64,000 nucleotides of DNA, taken from Agapetus fuscipes (Eukaryota > Arthropoda > Insecta > Trichoptera > Glossosomatidae). A program made the position numbers and the translations under genes. Position 1 is the first letter of the stretch; each line of letters starts with the position of its first letter. The stretch is taken from positions 6,262,001-6,326,000 of the forward strand of contig OX637334.1 in assembly GCA_951799405.1 (NCBI GenBank), written 5' to 3'. Positions 22,926 through 32,192 of this stretch are shown here, piece after piece. A model generated the notes under the pieces. The model saw only the letters and a program-made list of their open reading frames with translations, searched no databases and was not told where the DNA came from.

Positions 22926-23385
22926 TTTTGATTGTTCTGAAATGATGTATAGTGAGAATTTGTATGGTTGTACTGTGGCTGTATTTGTACTACACACCTT
23001 CTCTCAGGGGTCAGTCTCCCCTCCACTGACCCACGCCCTGTATATCCATCCCATCCGGGGATGTGTCACAGGACTCGCATGCAAAAGTTATGTGAGATGC
23101 GAGTGGCAGAAGGCCCTCCCGTGAAGCTACACTTTCCCAAGTGTTTACACAAAGCAAAGGAGGCTCAGAAATCACTAAAAGATTATGGCCGTGGGGTTTA
23201 GGGCTCGAGGATTTTAATTTTACAAACAAAAATGCAAAGTGATTCTGAGCGTCTTAACATATGACTTAAGGCCTAAATTCGAGATGTTACTACTGAGACT
23301 GTTCGGGAGGTGCTCTCCAGACTAAGTGGCCAACCACCATAGAGGTGGGAAAGAATAAAGAAAAGAAGAAAGAAAATCGGTCTAA
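22926..23385. other. Unassigned, includes LINE 3' flank
   Basis: The right part probably holds the 3' UTR of the R1-like LINE, which is transcribed leftward. The left part (23.0-23.2 kb) has short ORFs on both strands with no domain. Confidence 0.4.
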
Positions 23386-25807
23386 TTAGACAGACGAGTT
23401 CTCGCCATAGCTAGCACAAAACTTTGAAAAAGCCCCAAAGTTAGATTTGTTGGCCACAAAGTCCGCATATCCGATCGGGCCGATGGCCGGTCTGACAGCG
23501 TTGAAGAGCGCCTCACGACCAGGCTGCAAGGCTTCGCAGTCCCACAGGATGTGTCGCACATCCTGCAGCGTCGCTCCGCACTCACAACCCGACCCCCTTG
23601 AGAGGCCAAGCTGGAAGAGCCTGGCCCTAAATTTACCGTGACCAGTCAAGAACTGACTGGTCCAATGGTCCGGGACCAACCAAGGAGCCTCGTATCTCTC
23701 ACGGACCGAGGGAAAGAAAGAAAAGGTGGTTCTGCCTTTGTCGGAGGAATCCCATCGTTTTTGCCACACGCGGAGAGCCATAAGCACAACCAGTTTCCGA
23801 GTTCCAGAGGATATTCCTCGGGTGGGGGGATCAATGCTATCTTCGCCGATAGTAGCGGTGAGGCCGCGTCTCAAAAGACTTATGGCGTTGGCAACCTGGA
23901 GGTGAAGATCCAGAGGAAGGACACCGGCAAGAACGGGGAGACAGTCCGTTGACGCGGATCTGTACGCCTTGGTGAGCAAGCGGAGAGATAATCTCTGGCC
24001 GGAAAGGATGACACGCCGCTGTAGACTCAAAAGGCTCTTATCAGCCCAGCAGCCGGCTGCGTAGAGTGCTGTTCCGATGAAGGTTGCCTGATACAAGATA
24101 CGGAGTGAACGACCTCTAAGTCCCCAAGTGACGTGAGAGAGCCTAGCAACCTTGCCGAAGGCGCCATTACCCTTCTGGATAATGCGCTTTGCGTGTTCGA
24201 CGAAAGATAGATTACCGTCCAAGGTAACTCCAAGGTAAGTTACTGCTTGGGACAGTTTCACTCTGGAGCCCTCGAAATCGATAATAGGGGGGCGAGCAGG
24301 ACTGAGACGACCCTTGAGGAGGATGGCCTCGGTTTTGTGGGGGGCAAAGGAGAGTTTATTGCGTGTACCCCAGGAGTGGATAGCTTGCAGGGCAAGTTTA
24401 GCCGATGATTCGAGGGAACTTCTGCTGTTCGCCTCAACAGTGAGGAGGGCGTCATCGGCATATGCGCGCATTTCACAGCCGGAAGGAAGTGGTAGTGATA
24501 AGAGGTCATCGAAGAGCACATTCCAGAGCATAGGGCCTAGGACAGATCCCTGGGGGCAGCCCCGTGTAATGTCTCGGACGATGATATTTGGGCCCGCATC
24601 AAAGATGATGCTGCGCTCCGAAAGGTAGCTGGCAATGGAAGCATAAAGGTTGCCAGGGACCTGTCGAAGTCTAAGCTTCGCAAGTACCATGGGCCACCAT
24701 GCGCCATCAAAGGCACCAGATATGTCAAGCATCACTGCAAGGACATACTTGCAGCGGGAGGCCTGAACAGCAGCAAGGACAGAGCGGATGGCATCCTCGG
24801 TGGAGATGCCGGGCCTAAAACCGAATTGATGACACGATATGGGGAAACCGGCTGTTTTGAAGTGAAACTCGATTCGAGAAGCGATGAGCTTTTCAAGCAC
24901 TTTGCCGAAAACGGGCAATAGAGAGATAGGGCGATATGCCTTAGGATCAGTCGGGGGCTTAGAGGTGAATTTGGGGATAACCTTGAGGAGGCCCGTCTTC
25001 CAGCATCGCGGGAAGACGCCCAGTCGAAGACATTCTGAAAAGAGTGAGCAGATGTCGTTCGGCGCAACAGCCCAAGCCGCCTTGGCAATTAAATTGTCGA
25101 TGCGGTCAGGGCCGGGCGCTTTACGTGTTGTCAGCCCACAAAAAATTTTGTTGAGTTCCTCCACGGATGGCAGGGTGGAGGAGGGAACATTCATGGGAAG
25201 AGCCGTAACACGGCGGATTTGAAGGTCGTGGTCCGTGTCCGCCTCAGGCTCATCCCGGGAAAGGAGCGAGTCAAGAAATGCGCCGGCGGTTTCCGCCAGC
25301 GAGCTCGTGACCACCCCGCTCCCAGGAGCCCTAATACCGCATAACACGCCACCCATCGGAGTGGTGTGAGCCACTGAGCGATAGGCAGCGCCCCATGGGT
25401 CCGGGTTAGCCGAGGCTGTGACGAATTCCCGCCAAGATTCTCTCTTAGCTACGAGGAGTTTCCTCTTGTAGCCAGAGATCCTCCCGCGCACGGAACGTCT
25501 AAGGAACTCAACAGGAGACATGCCATACATAATGTAAAAGTCAGTGGATGAGCAGTGAGAGCATGAGGAAGGAGCTTGACTCGATATAACTCTAGGAACA
25601 ACATTTAAAGACTCGATATAAAGCAAGGTTTCGTGGATTTGTGCAGGTGGGAGGCCACAGGGACACTCCCGGCCGGCAACCGTGTTTCGCAGGTCGCGAC
25701 GCAGCCTGTTCACACTAGCCTTCAGCCGAGAGAGCTCCTCAGTCCACCATATAGCAGAGCGGGGACCCCTACGGGGACCACGCCGACCCAGAACATCCGC
25801 AGAAGTG
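23386..25807 (-). pseudogene. R1-clade LINE ORF2, 5'-truncated but open RT frame
   Basis: A long open frame covers the RT and C-terminal domains of an R1-type non-LTR retrotransposon. In order: 'AIWWTEELSRLK' at the 5' edge; RKAPGPDRIDN (RT N-terminal motif); KAYRPISLLPVFGKVLEKL; HQFGFRPGISTEDAI; 'AVMLDISGAFDGAWW'; RGCPQGSVLGPMLWN; the catalytic YADD near 24451-24462; and a C-terminal C-x-C-x8-H-x4-C knuckle (23.54-23.59 kb). The frame has no stop across about 800 codons, but it has no start: it meets a TAA next to 25807 and lacks the apurinic-like endonuclease domain and ORF1. The GTG near 25713 is simply the first alternative start inside the truncated frame. R1 family elements often target rDNA, but no 28S sequence is seen here. 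Its GC content is clearly above its surroundings, suggesting a fairly young insertion. Confidence 0.9.
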
Positions 25808-25878
25808 TATTAAGGAAGAACATGTATTTGTACTGTGAAACTGTCACAGTTCTCATCAAGATCTTCATCATCATCATA

Positions 25879-25926
25879 CTTCACGCTGAAGAAGCCCATC
25901 GTAGAAATGGGCGAAACGTCCGGAAG
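25879..25926 (+). ncRNA. Hammerhead-ribozyme-like motif
   Basis: CTGAAGA (25886-25892, fits C-U-G-A-N-G-A) is followed by a 6-bp stem GCCCAT/ATGGGC with a 7-nt loop, then GAAA (25913-25916) and CGTC. The flanks CTTC-A-CG and CGGAAG could form stem I with one bulge. This resembles the small type I hammerheads of Penelope-like and related elements, with a minimal stem III. One extra A (25893) sits between the core and stem II, and would probably lower or abolish cleavage. Known family features are distinguished here from my inference of function. Confidence 0.4.
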
Positions 25927-26101
25927 CTCCAGCTCCCACAGACCACGGCAACAGATCCCGGAAAACATCACTCCAGAACTGATGATTGGTAGAATGCATA
26001 CGTTAAATGCCAGAGGTCTATGGTTCGATCCCACCAAGGGTTTTGGAAATCCTCAAGAGTTGTTTTTGGGATCGGTTGCCGTGGTCTATGGAAGCTGGAA
26101 C

Positions 26102-26148
26102 TGCTGGACGTTTCGCTCATATCTACGATGGGCGTCTTCAGCTTGAAG
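26102..26148 (-). ncRNA. Second hammerhead-like motif, degraded
   Basis: The minus strand has CTGAAGA, an extra base, GCCCAT with a mismatched partner ATGAGC, then GAAACGTC. Stem I pairing is weak. It is the other arm of the inverted repeat. Confidence 0.25.
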
Positions 26149-26199
26149 GTGAAGTGATGTAAATGGAACTGTTGGAAATGATTTACGGTTTCGATGTGT

Positions 26200-26265
26200 A
26201 ATTCAACCCCAAAATCAAAATACAATCAAGGTTTACTCAGCCTTCACAAGAAATATGAACCAACA
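26200..26265 (+). mobile_element. SINE family A fragment
   Basis: 'gtttactcagccttcacaag' preceded by the A-rich linker. About 65 bp. Confidence 0.55.
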
Positions 26266-26316
26266 ATTGTTAACCTTTAAGTTAATTCTTAAATGCTGTT
26301 TTGTTCTTTCATTGCA

Positions 26317-26545
26317 GAGCCATATCGTCTCCTCAGTGCTTGTTTGTATTATGTCCATCAGAGGTAATTTCACATAAACAATGTTTGTATGTGTACTGAA
26401 TTATAGCAATTCTCACATTATCGTATTTTACGGTTTTTTCTTAGCTCAAATTGTGTAGAATATTATTCTTAAGAAAATTAATTTAAAATGGCATTTTTTA
26501 ATTAAATGGTAGATAAGCAAAACGAGCACTTGGGGGACGATATTT
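26317..26545 (+). mobile_element. MITE family C, copy 2
   Basis: 'tcagtgcttgtttgtattat' left end, interior 'tttttcttagctcaaattg', right end 'gataagcaaaacgagcac'. Opposite orientation to copy 1. Confidence 0.7.
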
Positions 26546-26730
26546 TAGCCTAAACAGACCCACTTTCAAATTTGACTTAAATACATTTGCACTTATCTCA
26601 GCCCTCAGCTCGTGCGGCAAAGCATTCCACAACACAGGACCAGCAATGCAAAAGGTATTATCCAAATAATCTACAGTATTACACAGGAAACAGGAACAGT
26701 TGCAAATCTTACATGTCTGCATAATCCCGC
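26546..26730 (-). pseudogene. Jockey/CR1-like LINE C-terminal fragment
   Basis: The minus strand encodes 'FCIAGPVLWNALPHELRA', then 'ANVFKSNLKVGLF', the widespread tail of CR1/jockey-type ORF2 proteins (x-W-N-x-L-P, then F-K-x-x-L-K). It abuts the MITE directly. Confidence 0.65.
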
Positions 26731-27122
26731 CGCAAGCACTTAGACCCCGACTAATTTGATTGTTTTCCGTGGGGCCCGGCTAGGTTCACCCAGCCTTATC
26801 TGCCTTCTCCTGGTCTCTGACTCCATCGACACAAAACACTCTTAATTATTCGTCAATTCATCAGCGACCCAACTACTTTGTAACTCAATCCTGGCGTTTC
26901 ACCGAAAACGTATGAAATCTAAAACACTCACCAGAGGCGCTGTTTAATTTTCAGTATATTTTTTGTTGAAACGCTGCTGTGGAGCTACATTATGTACTTG
27001 GGGCCTGGGGCGGTGGAAAACGCGCCAATCAGTATTCCGCGAGCGCTCCACTGACATACCTTCAGAGAAACAGGGATGGCACTGGAAAAGCTACGAAAAT
27101 CCCAACCGCCCAAAATCCCTAT
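26731..27122. other. No recognised feature
   Basis: Mixed composition, no assignable repeat. May include further LINE remnants on the minus strand. Confidence 0.35.
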
Positions 27123-27425
27123 CCATATAATGCTACTTTTTACCGCGTTAACCCCGAAGGGTTTCGCGTGTGGATAGTGGAACCTATTTACTTTCACAGG
27201 AAACCACTTAATTTGAAGTGGGGGTTTCCCAGCTCCCGAGGGAGCTGGTACTCATTTATTGTGAAGGCTGAGTAAGCCTTGCCGGTATTTTATTTTGAGG
27301 CGCTGAAATAAGCTGCAAAATGGAAAATCAACTTTTTTTGGAATTTTAACATCCTCGATGCGATTCGAACCCGAGCTCTCGGCATAGAATGCAAGCACTC
27401 TACCAACTGAACTATCGACCGGCAA
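27123..27425 (-). mobile_element. SINE family A, near full length
   Basis: tRNA-like head at 27357-27422 (GATTCGAACC on +), family body, and 3' part with 'accgcgttaaccccgaaggg' on +. Confidence 0.8.
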
Positions 27426-27447
27426 TCCCAAATTCTAATCCCAATCC

Positions 27448-27530
27448 AAAAGCGTGAATTAACACATGTCTGCTTGTGGACAAGCATTGAATATGAATTT
27501 TAAGTGCTTTTATATTATCTTTGCAACTTT
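27448..27530 (-). repeat. 262-bp monomer fragment
   Basis: 'acatgtctgcttgtgg' to 'tatctttgcaacttt'. Confidence 0.6.
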
Positions 27531-27792
27531 CATAAATATAGACAATTTTTAATAGCAGAATCAGTCGATAATATTAAAAGAGTGCTTCATCGTTTGTTTT
27601 TTTTAATTTTTGGCAACCCTTGATAATGAAAAACTGCGCGTTGTATGTAGCTAAACCCCATCGCTTTAATGTAATACGAATCTTTGTAAGCTAGAAAGAG
27701 ACAGATGCTGATGACTATAAACCAAAAGCTCTACACCGGTGGGCCGCGTATCTTTAGAAATGTTGTAATCCGTGGGAAGATTAGAGGAAAAA

Positions 27793-28180
27793 ATTGAAAT
27801 TGCTAAGGTATGTTGCATTTAAGATTCATATTAAATGCATTCTCAAAAGCAGACATGCAGACAGAACTTCGTGCTGATATTTGTGGCATGGGACCTTACA
27901 ACAACAACAACAAAAATCTAGAATGATCATAAGCTCTACAAATCTTGCCGATTTTCCTTCAAAGAGGGATGACATTAGCAAAGTGCATAATTTTTTACGG
28001 TATGATTGATCAGCCAACAAAATCGAAAAAAAAAACGAAGGAGTCATCCTAAAATCTATCATTTAAGTTGCAAAAATATTACAAACATACAAAATAAAAA
28101 GTCAACCTAAAATGAACATAAACCCTGCAATTCTAGCTGACCTTAATGTAAAAAAGGGAGTGTCATTGATATAAAGTGGA
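27793..28180 (+). repeat. 262-bp monomer plus a second partial
   Basis: 27793-28017 runs from 'ttaagattcatattaaatg' to 'gattgatcagcc' with an (AAC)n expansion at 27.90 kb. A second, shorter piece follows at 28066-28180, starting 'ttgcaaaaatattac'. Both strongly diverged. Confidence 0.6.
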
Positions 28181-28449
28181 GGTCTTTCGTGGTAAAAGCT
28201 TGAGAGCCACTGCTCGAAGCGGTACAAACAGAATTTCAGCCCAAGATATTCGTACTGAGCCTTCGCTTAAACAAAATTAAAATTAAAATTTAATCTTGTT
28301 CAAGTACGGCAGTGTAGAGAACAGGAAACATGCGTTTTATTTGTTAGGGAACCTCGTCGCAACGCGTCTTTATGTGGGGTTGAAGACTTTAACCTTAGTC
28401 TACCCTTTACCGAGAAAAATACTTATTAAATTCATTCACTAAAATTACA

Positions 28450-28665
28450 CCCGGCCCGTAATGGTTAACGCTATGGTCTTGTTATTAAAAGGTCGTGAGC
28501 GTAATTTCCAGAAAGTAAAAATATATGTTTTCAGAAATGCTCCTTGTTGAGTTGAAAAATTCCTTGCCCCTACCAAAGACTGGTCACAAAAGATCAATCC
28601 AGCCTTATAGCAATTAGATCTTGTGAGAGAACTAGCACTTTGTATCGATGACCAAACTCGCAAAA
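28450..28665 (+). mobile_element. SINE family B, old copy
   Basis: Mutated head, 'tgttgagttgaaaaattcc', 'agactggtcac', 'tccagccttatagcaatt' and 'gtatcgatgaccaaactcg' in the right order. Confidence 0.6.
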
Positions 28666-28734
28666 AACATCCGGTCGATGATAGCTCGATTAAAAGAATG
28701 CTTGATCCACTGGAGATGCAATTTATCTGAATAA

Positions 28735-29097
28735 AAAGATGTCCAGTCGGTAGCTCAGTTGGTAGAGTGCTTGCATTACATGCCGAGAGCTCGGGTTCCG
28801 TGCCACGACAAAATATCCACGCGTCATTTTGGCGCTGGACATTATGTCGGTGAACATTTTGTTAAGTGGAAATTTTGTTACGGGGACATTTTGTCGTGGA
28901 GCCCTCGCGTTCGAATCCCACTGAGGGGCATCAGAAATGATTTCACGTGTCGGAGTCTTATTACCAACCCAAAATAAAATAACAGCAAGGTTTCGTCAGA
29001 CTTTACAAAAAATAAGTACCCGCCCTGTCAGAAACTAGGAAGCTTTATCTAGAGGGATAAGCGTAAAACCGTCCCCTTACCTGTCAAATAAATAGAT
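28735..29097 (+). mobile_element. SINE family A interrupted by a palindrome
   Basis: The head at 28741-28795 (TAGCTCAGTTGGTAGAGTGC) is cut just before the B box. The B box and rest resume at about 28903 (GTTCGAATCCCACTGAGG) and run to 29097. The intervening ~105 bp are a separate palindromic insert. Confidence 0.75.
28796..28902. mobile_element. Small palindromic insert inside a SINE
   Basis: Starts CCACGACAAAATATCC and ends GGACATTTTGTCGTGG, so the termini are inverted repeats. The middle has further 'cattttgt' phrases. A short SINE piece around the B box seems duplicated at the edges. Confidence 0.65.
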
Positions 29098-29172
29098 TCC
29101 ACTCCTCGGTGGGATACGAACCCGAGCTCCCGGCATGTAATGCAAACACTCTACCAACTGAGCTTACGACCG
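29098..29172 (-). mobile_element. SINE family A, tRNA-like head only
   Basis: The minus strand reads TAAGCTCAGTTGGTAGAGTG to GGGTTCGTATCCCACCG. It faces the preceding + strand copy. Confidence 0.7.
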
Positions 29173-29717
29173 AAGTATAAAATACAAAATAATATAAAAG
29201 CATAATTTAATGTTATTTTAAAAATGAACAAGCATTCCCTTCATAGCCAAGAGTCGTTATAAATTGTTCAAAACATAGATTTCCGTTTCTTTTTTATTAT
29301 TTTTTGGGTTCAAATAACTGCTAGTCGATTTCCTTTAACATTTTTCAATACTTGCCCCGGAATCTGGCACACAATATGAGAAGTTGCCTACGGATAAAGT
29401 GCATTTGCAAATGTGGCACTGCAAACTCGAATACAGTGCAAAAGTTTTGCACTTTTTTGTGTCGTCTACGGAAACTTGTGGCAGCTTATTTCGCGTTGTA
29501 AATTTTTGATAAATTGCAAATTTTCTGACATAAATTCTTTTGCTTATTTGGCTTGTCATAAGTTGAACAGTAGCTTTGAAATCATTATTCTATTTGGTAT
29601 TTTCAGTGAACTGCTCTCGGTGAAATTTTCTAAGTTTTATGGCAGCTGTATATTTTGGATAGCGCAATACGGAAGTGTAAATCGAAGAACAAAAATCCTT
29701 AATTACATATAAAATAT
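29173..29717. other. No recognised feature
   Basis: Left flank of the Gypsy element. Short ORFs only. Confidence 0.4.
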
Positions 29718-30147
29718 TGTTATGTAAATATAAATATTGAAATAAGTATGGGTAGTTATAGTGTTATGTAAATAAAATATTGAAATAAGTATGGATAGTT
29801 ATAATTATAGGAATACTGTATTGCATTGGTAGGTAGGATTTTGGTTGTATCTCTAGGTAGTACGTGAAGCGTCGAGAAGTAATAATTACTCTGGAACCGT
29901 CTGGCGACTTTAGTTCTGGATCATACTGCTCTGAAGAGTATAAAGGTGCGAATGGCCTGCAGAGCGGGCCAGTATCATAGCGACTAATAAACACATCGAA
30001 GCCATCTGATCAGTGAACCGAAACCAAGTAGAATAATCGAGAAAGTAGTGTGAAAATAAATATTGTAACAGTGTAAAATAAATAAGTTTTAAAGGAGACC
30101 TGTGTATTTTTAATTTGGAAAGACAATTGAACCCTAATTTCGTAACA
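29718..30147 (+). repeat. 5' LTR of the Gypsy element
   Basis: Starts TGTTATG, ends CGTAACA. The first ~90 bp hold a tandem duplication of a 43-bp unit, also present in the 3' LTR. In the second unit it lacks one T relative to the 3' LTR. Confidence 0.97.
29939..29944 (+). promoter_or_regulatory. Candidate TATA box in 5' LTR
   Basis: TATAAA within 'agagtataaaggtgcg', about 210 bp before the LTR end. The same motif occurs at 36635-36640 in the 3' LTR. Likely Pol II promoter by position; not proven. Confidence 0.45.
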
Positions 30148-30815
30148 ATTGGCGTCAGGTGCGGAATTGTCAAGAAAAATTAAGATCTTCTGTCTAAAAA
30201 TAAATAAAATAAATTAAATAGTGTTAAAATGAACTTTATTCAAATTGAACTTTGTGTGAACTGACTTTTGTGAAAACAAGTGTTTAAATAAATTTTTGTT
30301 AAAAGAAAAGACGCAAAAGCAAGTTGCTTATAAATTCTGGAACATCATATGGAACATAATTCTGGACATAACATAATGACTATTTTACCGCATTGAGAAA
30401 GTCATCAAATTGGACCATAGTTTTTTTATTATTGTGTGTGATTAAAAAAATAAAATAAATAAATAAAAATCTTGAAAAATATTACAAAAGAACGTTCCAG
30501 ATTCATCGAGAAAAAGTTTTTGAATAACTGTGCTTCGTTTACAAGTGTGTGAATGTACATTAAGTACCTACCTGTGTGTTGGAGAGACTTGAGACGAAAT
30601 AAATAATTATGTACTATCAGACATTATTATGTTAAAAATATTGGTGATTTAAAAATAAATATAAAAAAAGACAGTACCTACCAATCAGTGTTATCAGATA
30701 AATTATTATTTTGCTAAAGTACGTATTCAAAACAGCTATATATATAAAACTCAAAACTTGTATTAAATAAATTTGAAAATATTTTTGTTTTGACGTAAAT
30801 TAAAAAAAAAAAAAA
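30148..30815 (+). other. Gypsy leader with primer binding site
   Basis: Directly after the LTR, 'TGGCGTCAGGTGCGGAA' starts at about 30150 and is the expected place for the tRNA primer site, beginning TGG as usual. I cannot name the tRNA. The remaining ~640 bp are AT-rich and non-coding. Confidence 0.6.
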
Positions 30816-32192
30816 ATGGCAACTAAAGTGAACGTCAAGGACCTCAAAGTCACTGAGCTTAAAAATGAGCTTCTGGAGAGGGACCTGGAGACCTCAGGAG
30901 GAAAGGCAGCCTTACAAGCACGCCTCATAGAGGCCTTGGAACAGTCAGGCGAAGACCCGGCATATTTTGTCATGGCGTCTGGAGGGGACCGCGCCTTGGA
31001 CGAGCTAAATATCAGCATCAACAGTAACCTGACAGGACTGAAGACTGAGATGGCTGACAACGCCAAGACCGTGAAGGAGGACCTGACCGGGCTGGAGGAG
31101 AAGATGGCTGACAATGCCAAGACCCTGGAGGAGAAGATGGCTGACAACGCCAAGACCCTGCAGGAGAACCTGTCGGACCTGAAAGTGGAGATGGCTGAAA
31201 ACGCCAAGGCTCTGCAGGAAGACCTCTCCACCATGAAGGAAGACCTCGCCAACATGAAAGAGAAGATGAGCGAGAATCTCACAACCCTGAAGGGAGAAAT
31301 GGAGGAGAAGATGACAGCCCTGAAGGGGGAAATGGAGACTCGGATGTCAAATCTGGAGGTACATCTGCGTGCCGAGCTGACCGACAAGGGCCAGATGGAG
31401 TCCACCAGAATATCCCCCAAAGGCCTTCACGACGAGACCGACCAGGGATGTTCAACTCCAACCAGGATCACAAGAGGGGATGATGACCCTTCCCTAGCCA
31501 AGCACAACCTCCCAACCTTCGACGGGAAGACGTCGTGGGAGGAATACTTGACCCTCTTTGAGACGGCTGCCATGATGGGAGCCTGGAGCCAGCAGAAGAA
31601 GGCTTCGGTTCTCAGCCTGTCGCTCCGAGGAGACGCTCTCAGGGTTCTGCAGGCCATACCCCTGGACAACCGTGGTGACTTTGGGCAGCTGAAGCAGCGC
31701 TTGGATATGCGCTATGGCCACAAGTGCCTGGAGCAGCTGTACAAGTCGCAGCTGAACACAAGGGTGCAGAAGCCCAACGAGAGCCTCCAGGAGTTTGAAA
31801 TGGACATCGCCCGCCTGGTACGAGACGCTTACCCGACAGCCTCCGACGACATCTGTGAGAGCTTGGCAGTGGACAAGTTCCTAAATGGATTGCGGGAATG
31901 GGAGACGCAACAAGCCGTAAAACTGGCCCATCCCAAGGCTTTGAACGAGGCGCTCAGCCAAGCTCTCGAGTTTGAGGCTGTCAAACAGTCCATCAGGGGC
32001 CACGCCAGGGTTCGTGCAGTCGAGGCAGAGGAGGTCAAGCTACCTACAACCGAGGAGCTAATTGAAAAAGTGCTGGAACGTCTGAGACCTCGAAGACGAG
32101 ACCCACGCTGCTGGAACTGCGGACAGCTGGGCCACCTTAGCACCAAGTGTCCCAAGCCTCAGAAACCCAGAAAACAGGCTGCGGAAAACTAG
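30816..32192 (+). CDS. Gag-like polyprotein with SAP motif, coiled coil and zinc knuckle
   Basis: Structural protein of the retrotransposon, 458 residues. Residues ~7-41 (LKVTELKNELLERDLETSGG, then a K-x-x-L-x-x-R-L-I pattern) look like a SAP domain, a DNA-binding helix-extended-loop-helix. Residues ~65-200 are a long predicted coiled coil rich in 'MADNAKT' repeats, which seem to have expanded by internal duplication. From ~231 (LPTFDGKTSWEEYLTLFETA) follows the capsid-like region usual in Gypsy Gag. Residues ~432-445 form a CCHC knuckle, C-x2-C-x4-H-x4-C (CWNCGQLGHLSTKC), for RNA binding. The ATG at 30816 follows an A run and is the first in frame. The stop overlaps the start of pol. The frame is intact. 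SAP in Gag is known from some retroelements, but its role here is inferred. Confidence 0.92.
   Translation: MATKVNVKDLKVTELKNELLERDLETSGGKAALQARLIEALEQSGEDPAYFVMASGGDRALDELNISINSNLTGLKTEMADNAKTVKEDLTGLEEKMADNAKTLEEKMADNAKTLQENLSDLKVEMAENAKALQEDLSTMKEDLANMKEKMSENLTTLKGEMEEKMTALKGEMETRMSNLEVHLRAELTDKGQMESTRISPKGLHDETDQGCSTPTRITRGDDDPSLAKHNLPTFDGKTSWEEYLTLFETAAMMGAWSQQKKASVLSLSLRGDALRVLQAIPLDNRGDFGQLKQRLDMRYGHKCLEQLYKSQLNTRVQKPNESLQEFEMDIARLVRDAYPTASDDICESLAVDKFLNGLREWETQQAVKLAHPKALNEALSQALEFEAVKQSIRGHARVRAVEAEEVKLPTTEELIEKVLERLRPRRRDPRCWNCGQLGHLSTKCPKPQKPRKQAAEN

Larger units (their letters stand above)
25846..26175. repeat. Inverted repeat pair, ~130-bp arms
   Basis: 25846-25985 on + and 26020-26175 on - are diverged copies of one sequence. 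Both contain 'gcccatcgtaga', 'gcgaaacgtcc', 'tagaccacggcaac/cagaccacggcaac' and 'gatccc'. They lie head to head just upstream of the truncated LINE frame. Each arm has a hammerhead-like core. Confidence 0.8.

Noticed and set aside
30800..31420. 206-codon minus-strand ORF
   Set aside because: Shadow of gag in the antisense frame; Ser/Arg/Phe-rich with no domain.
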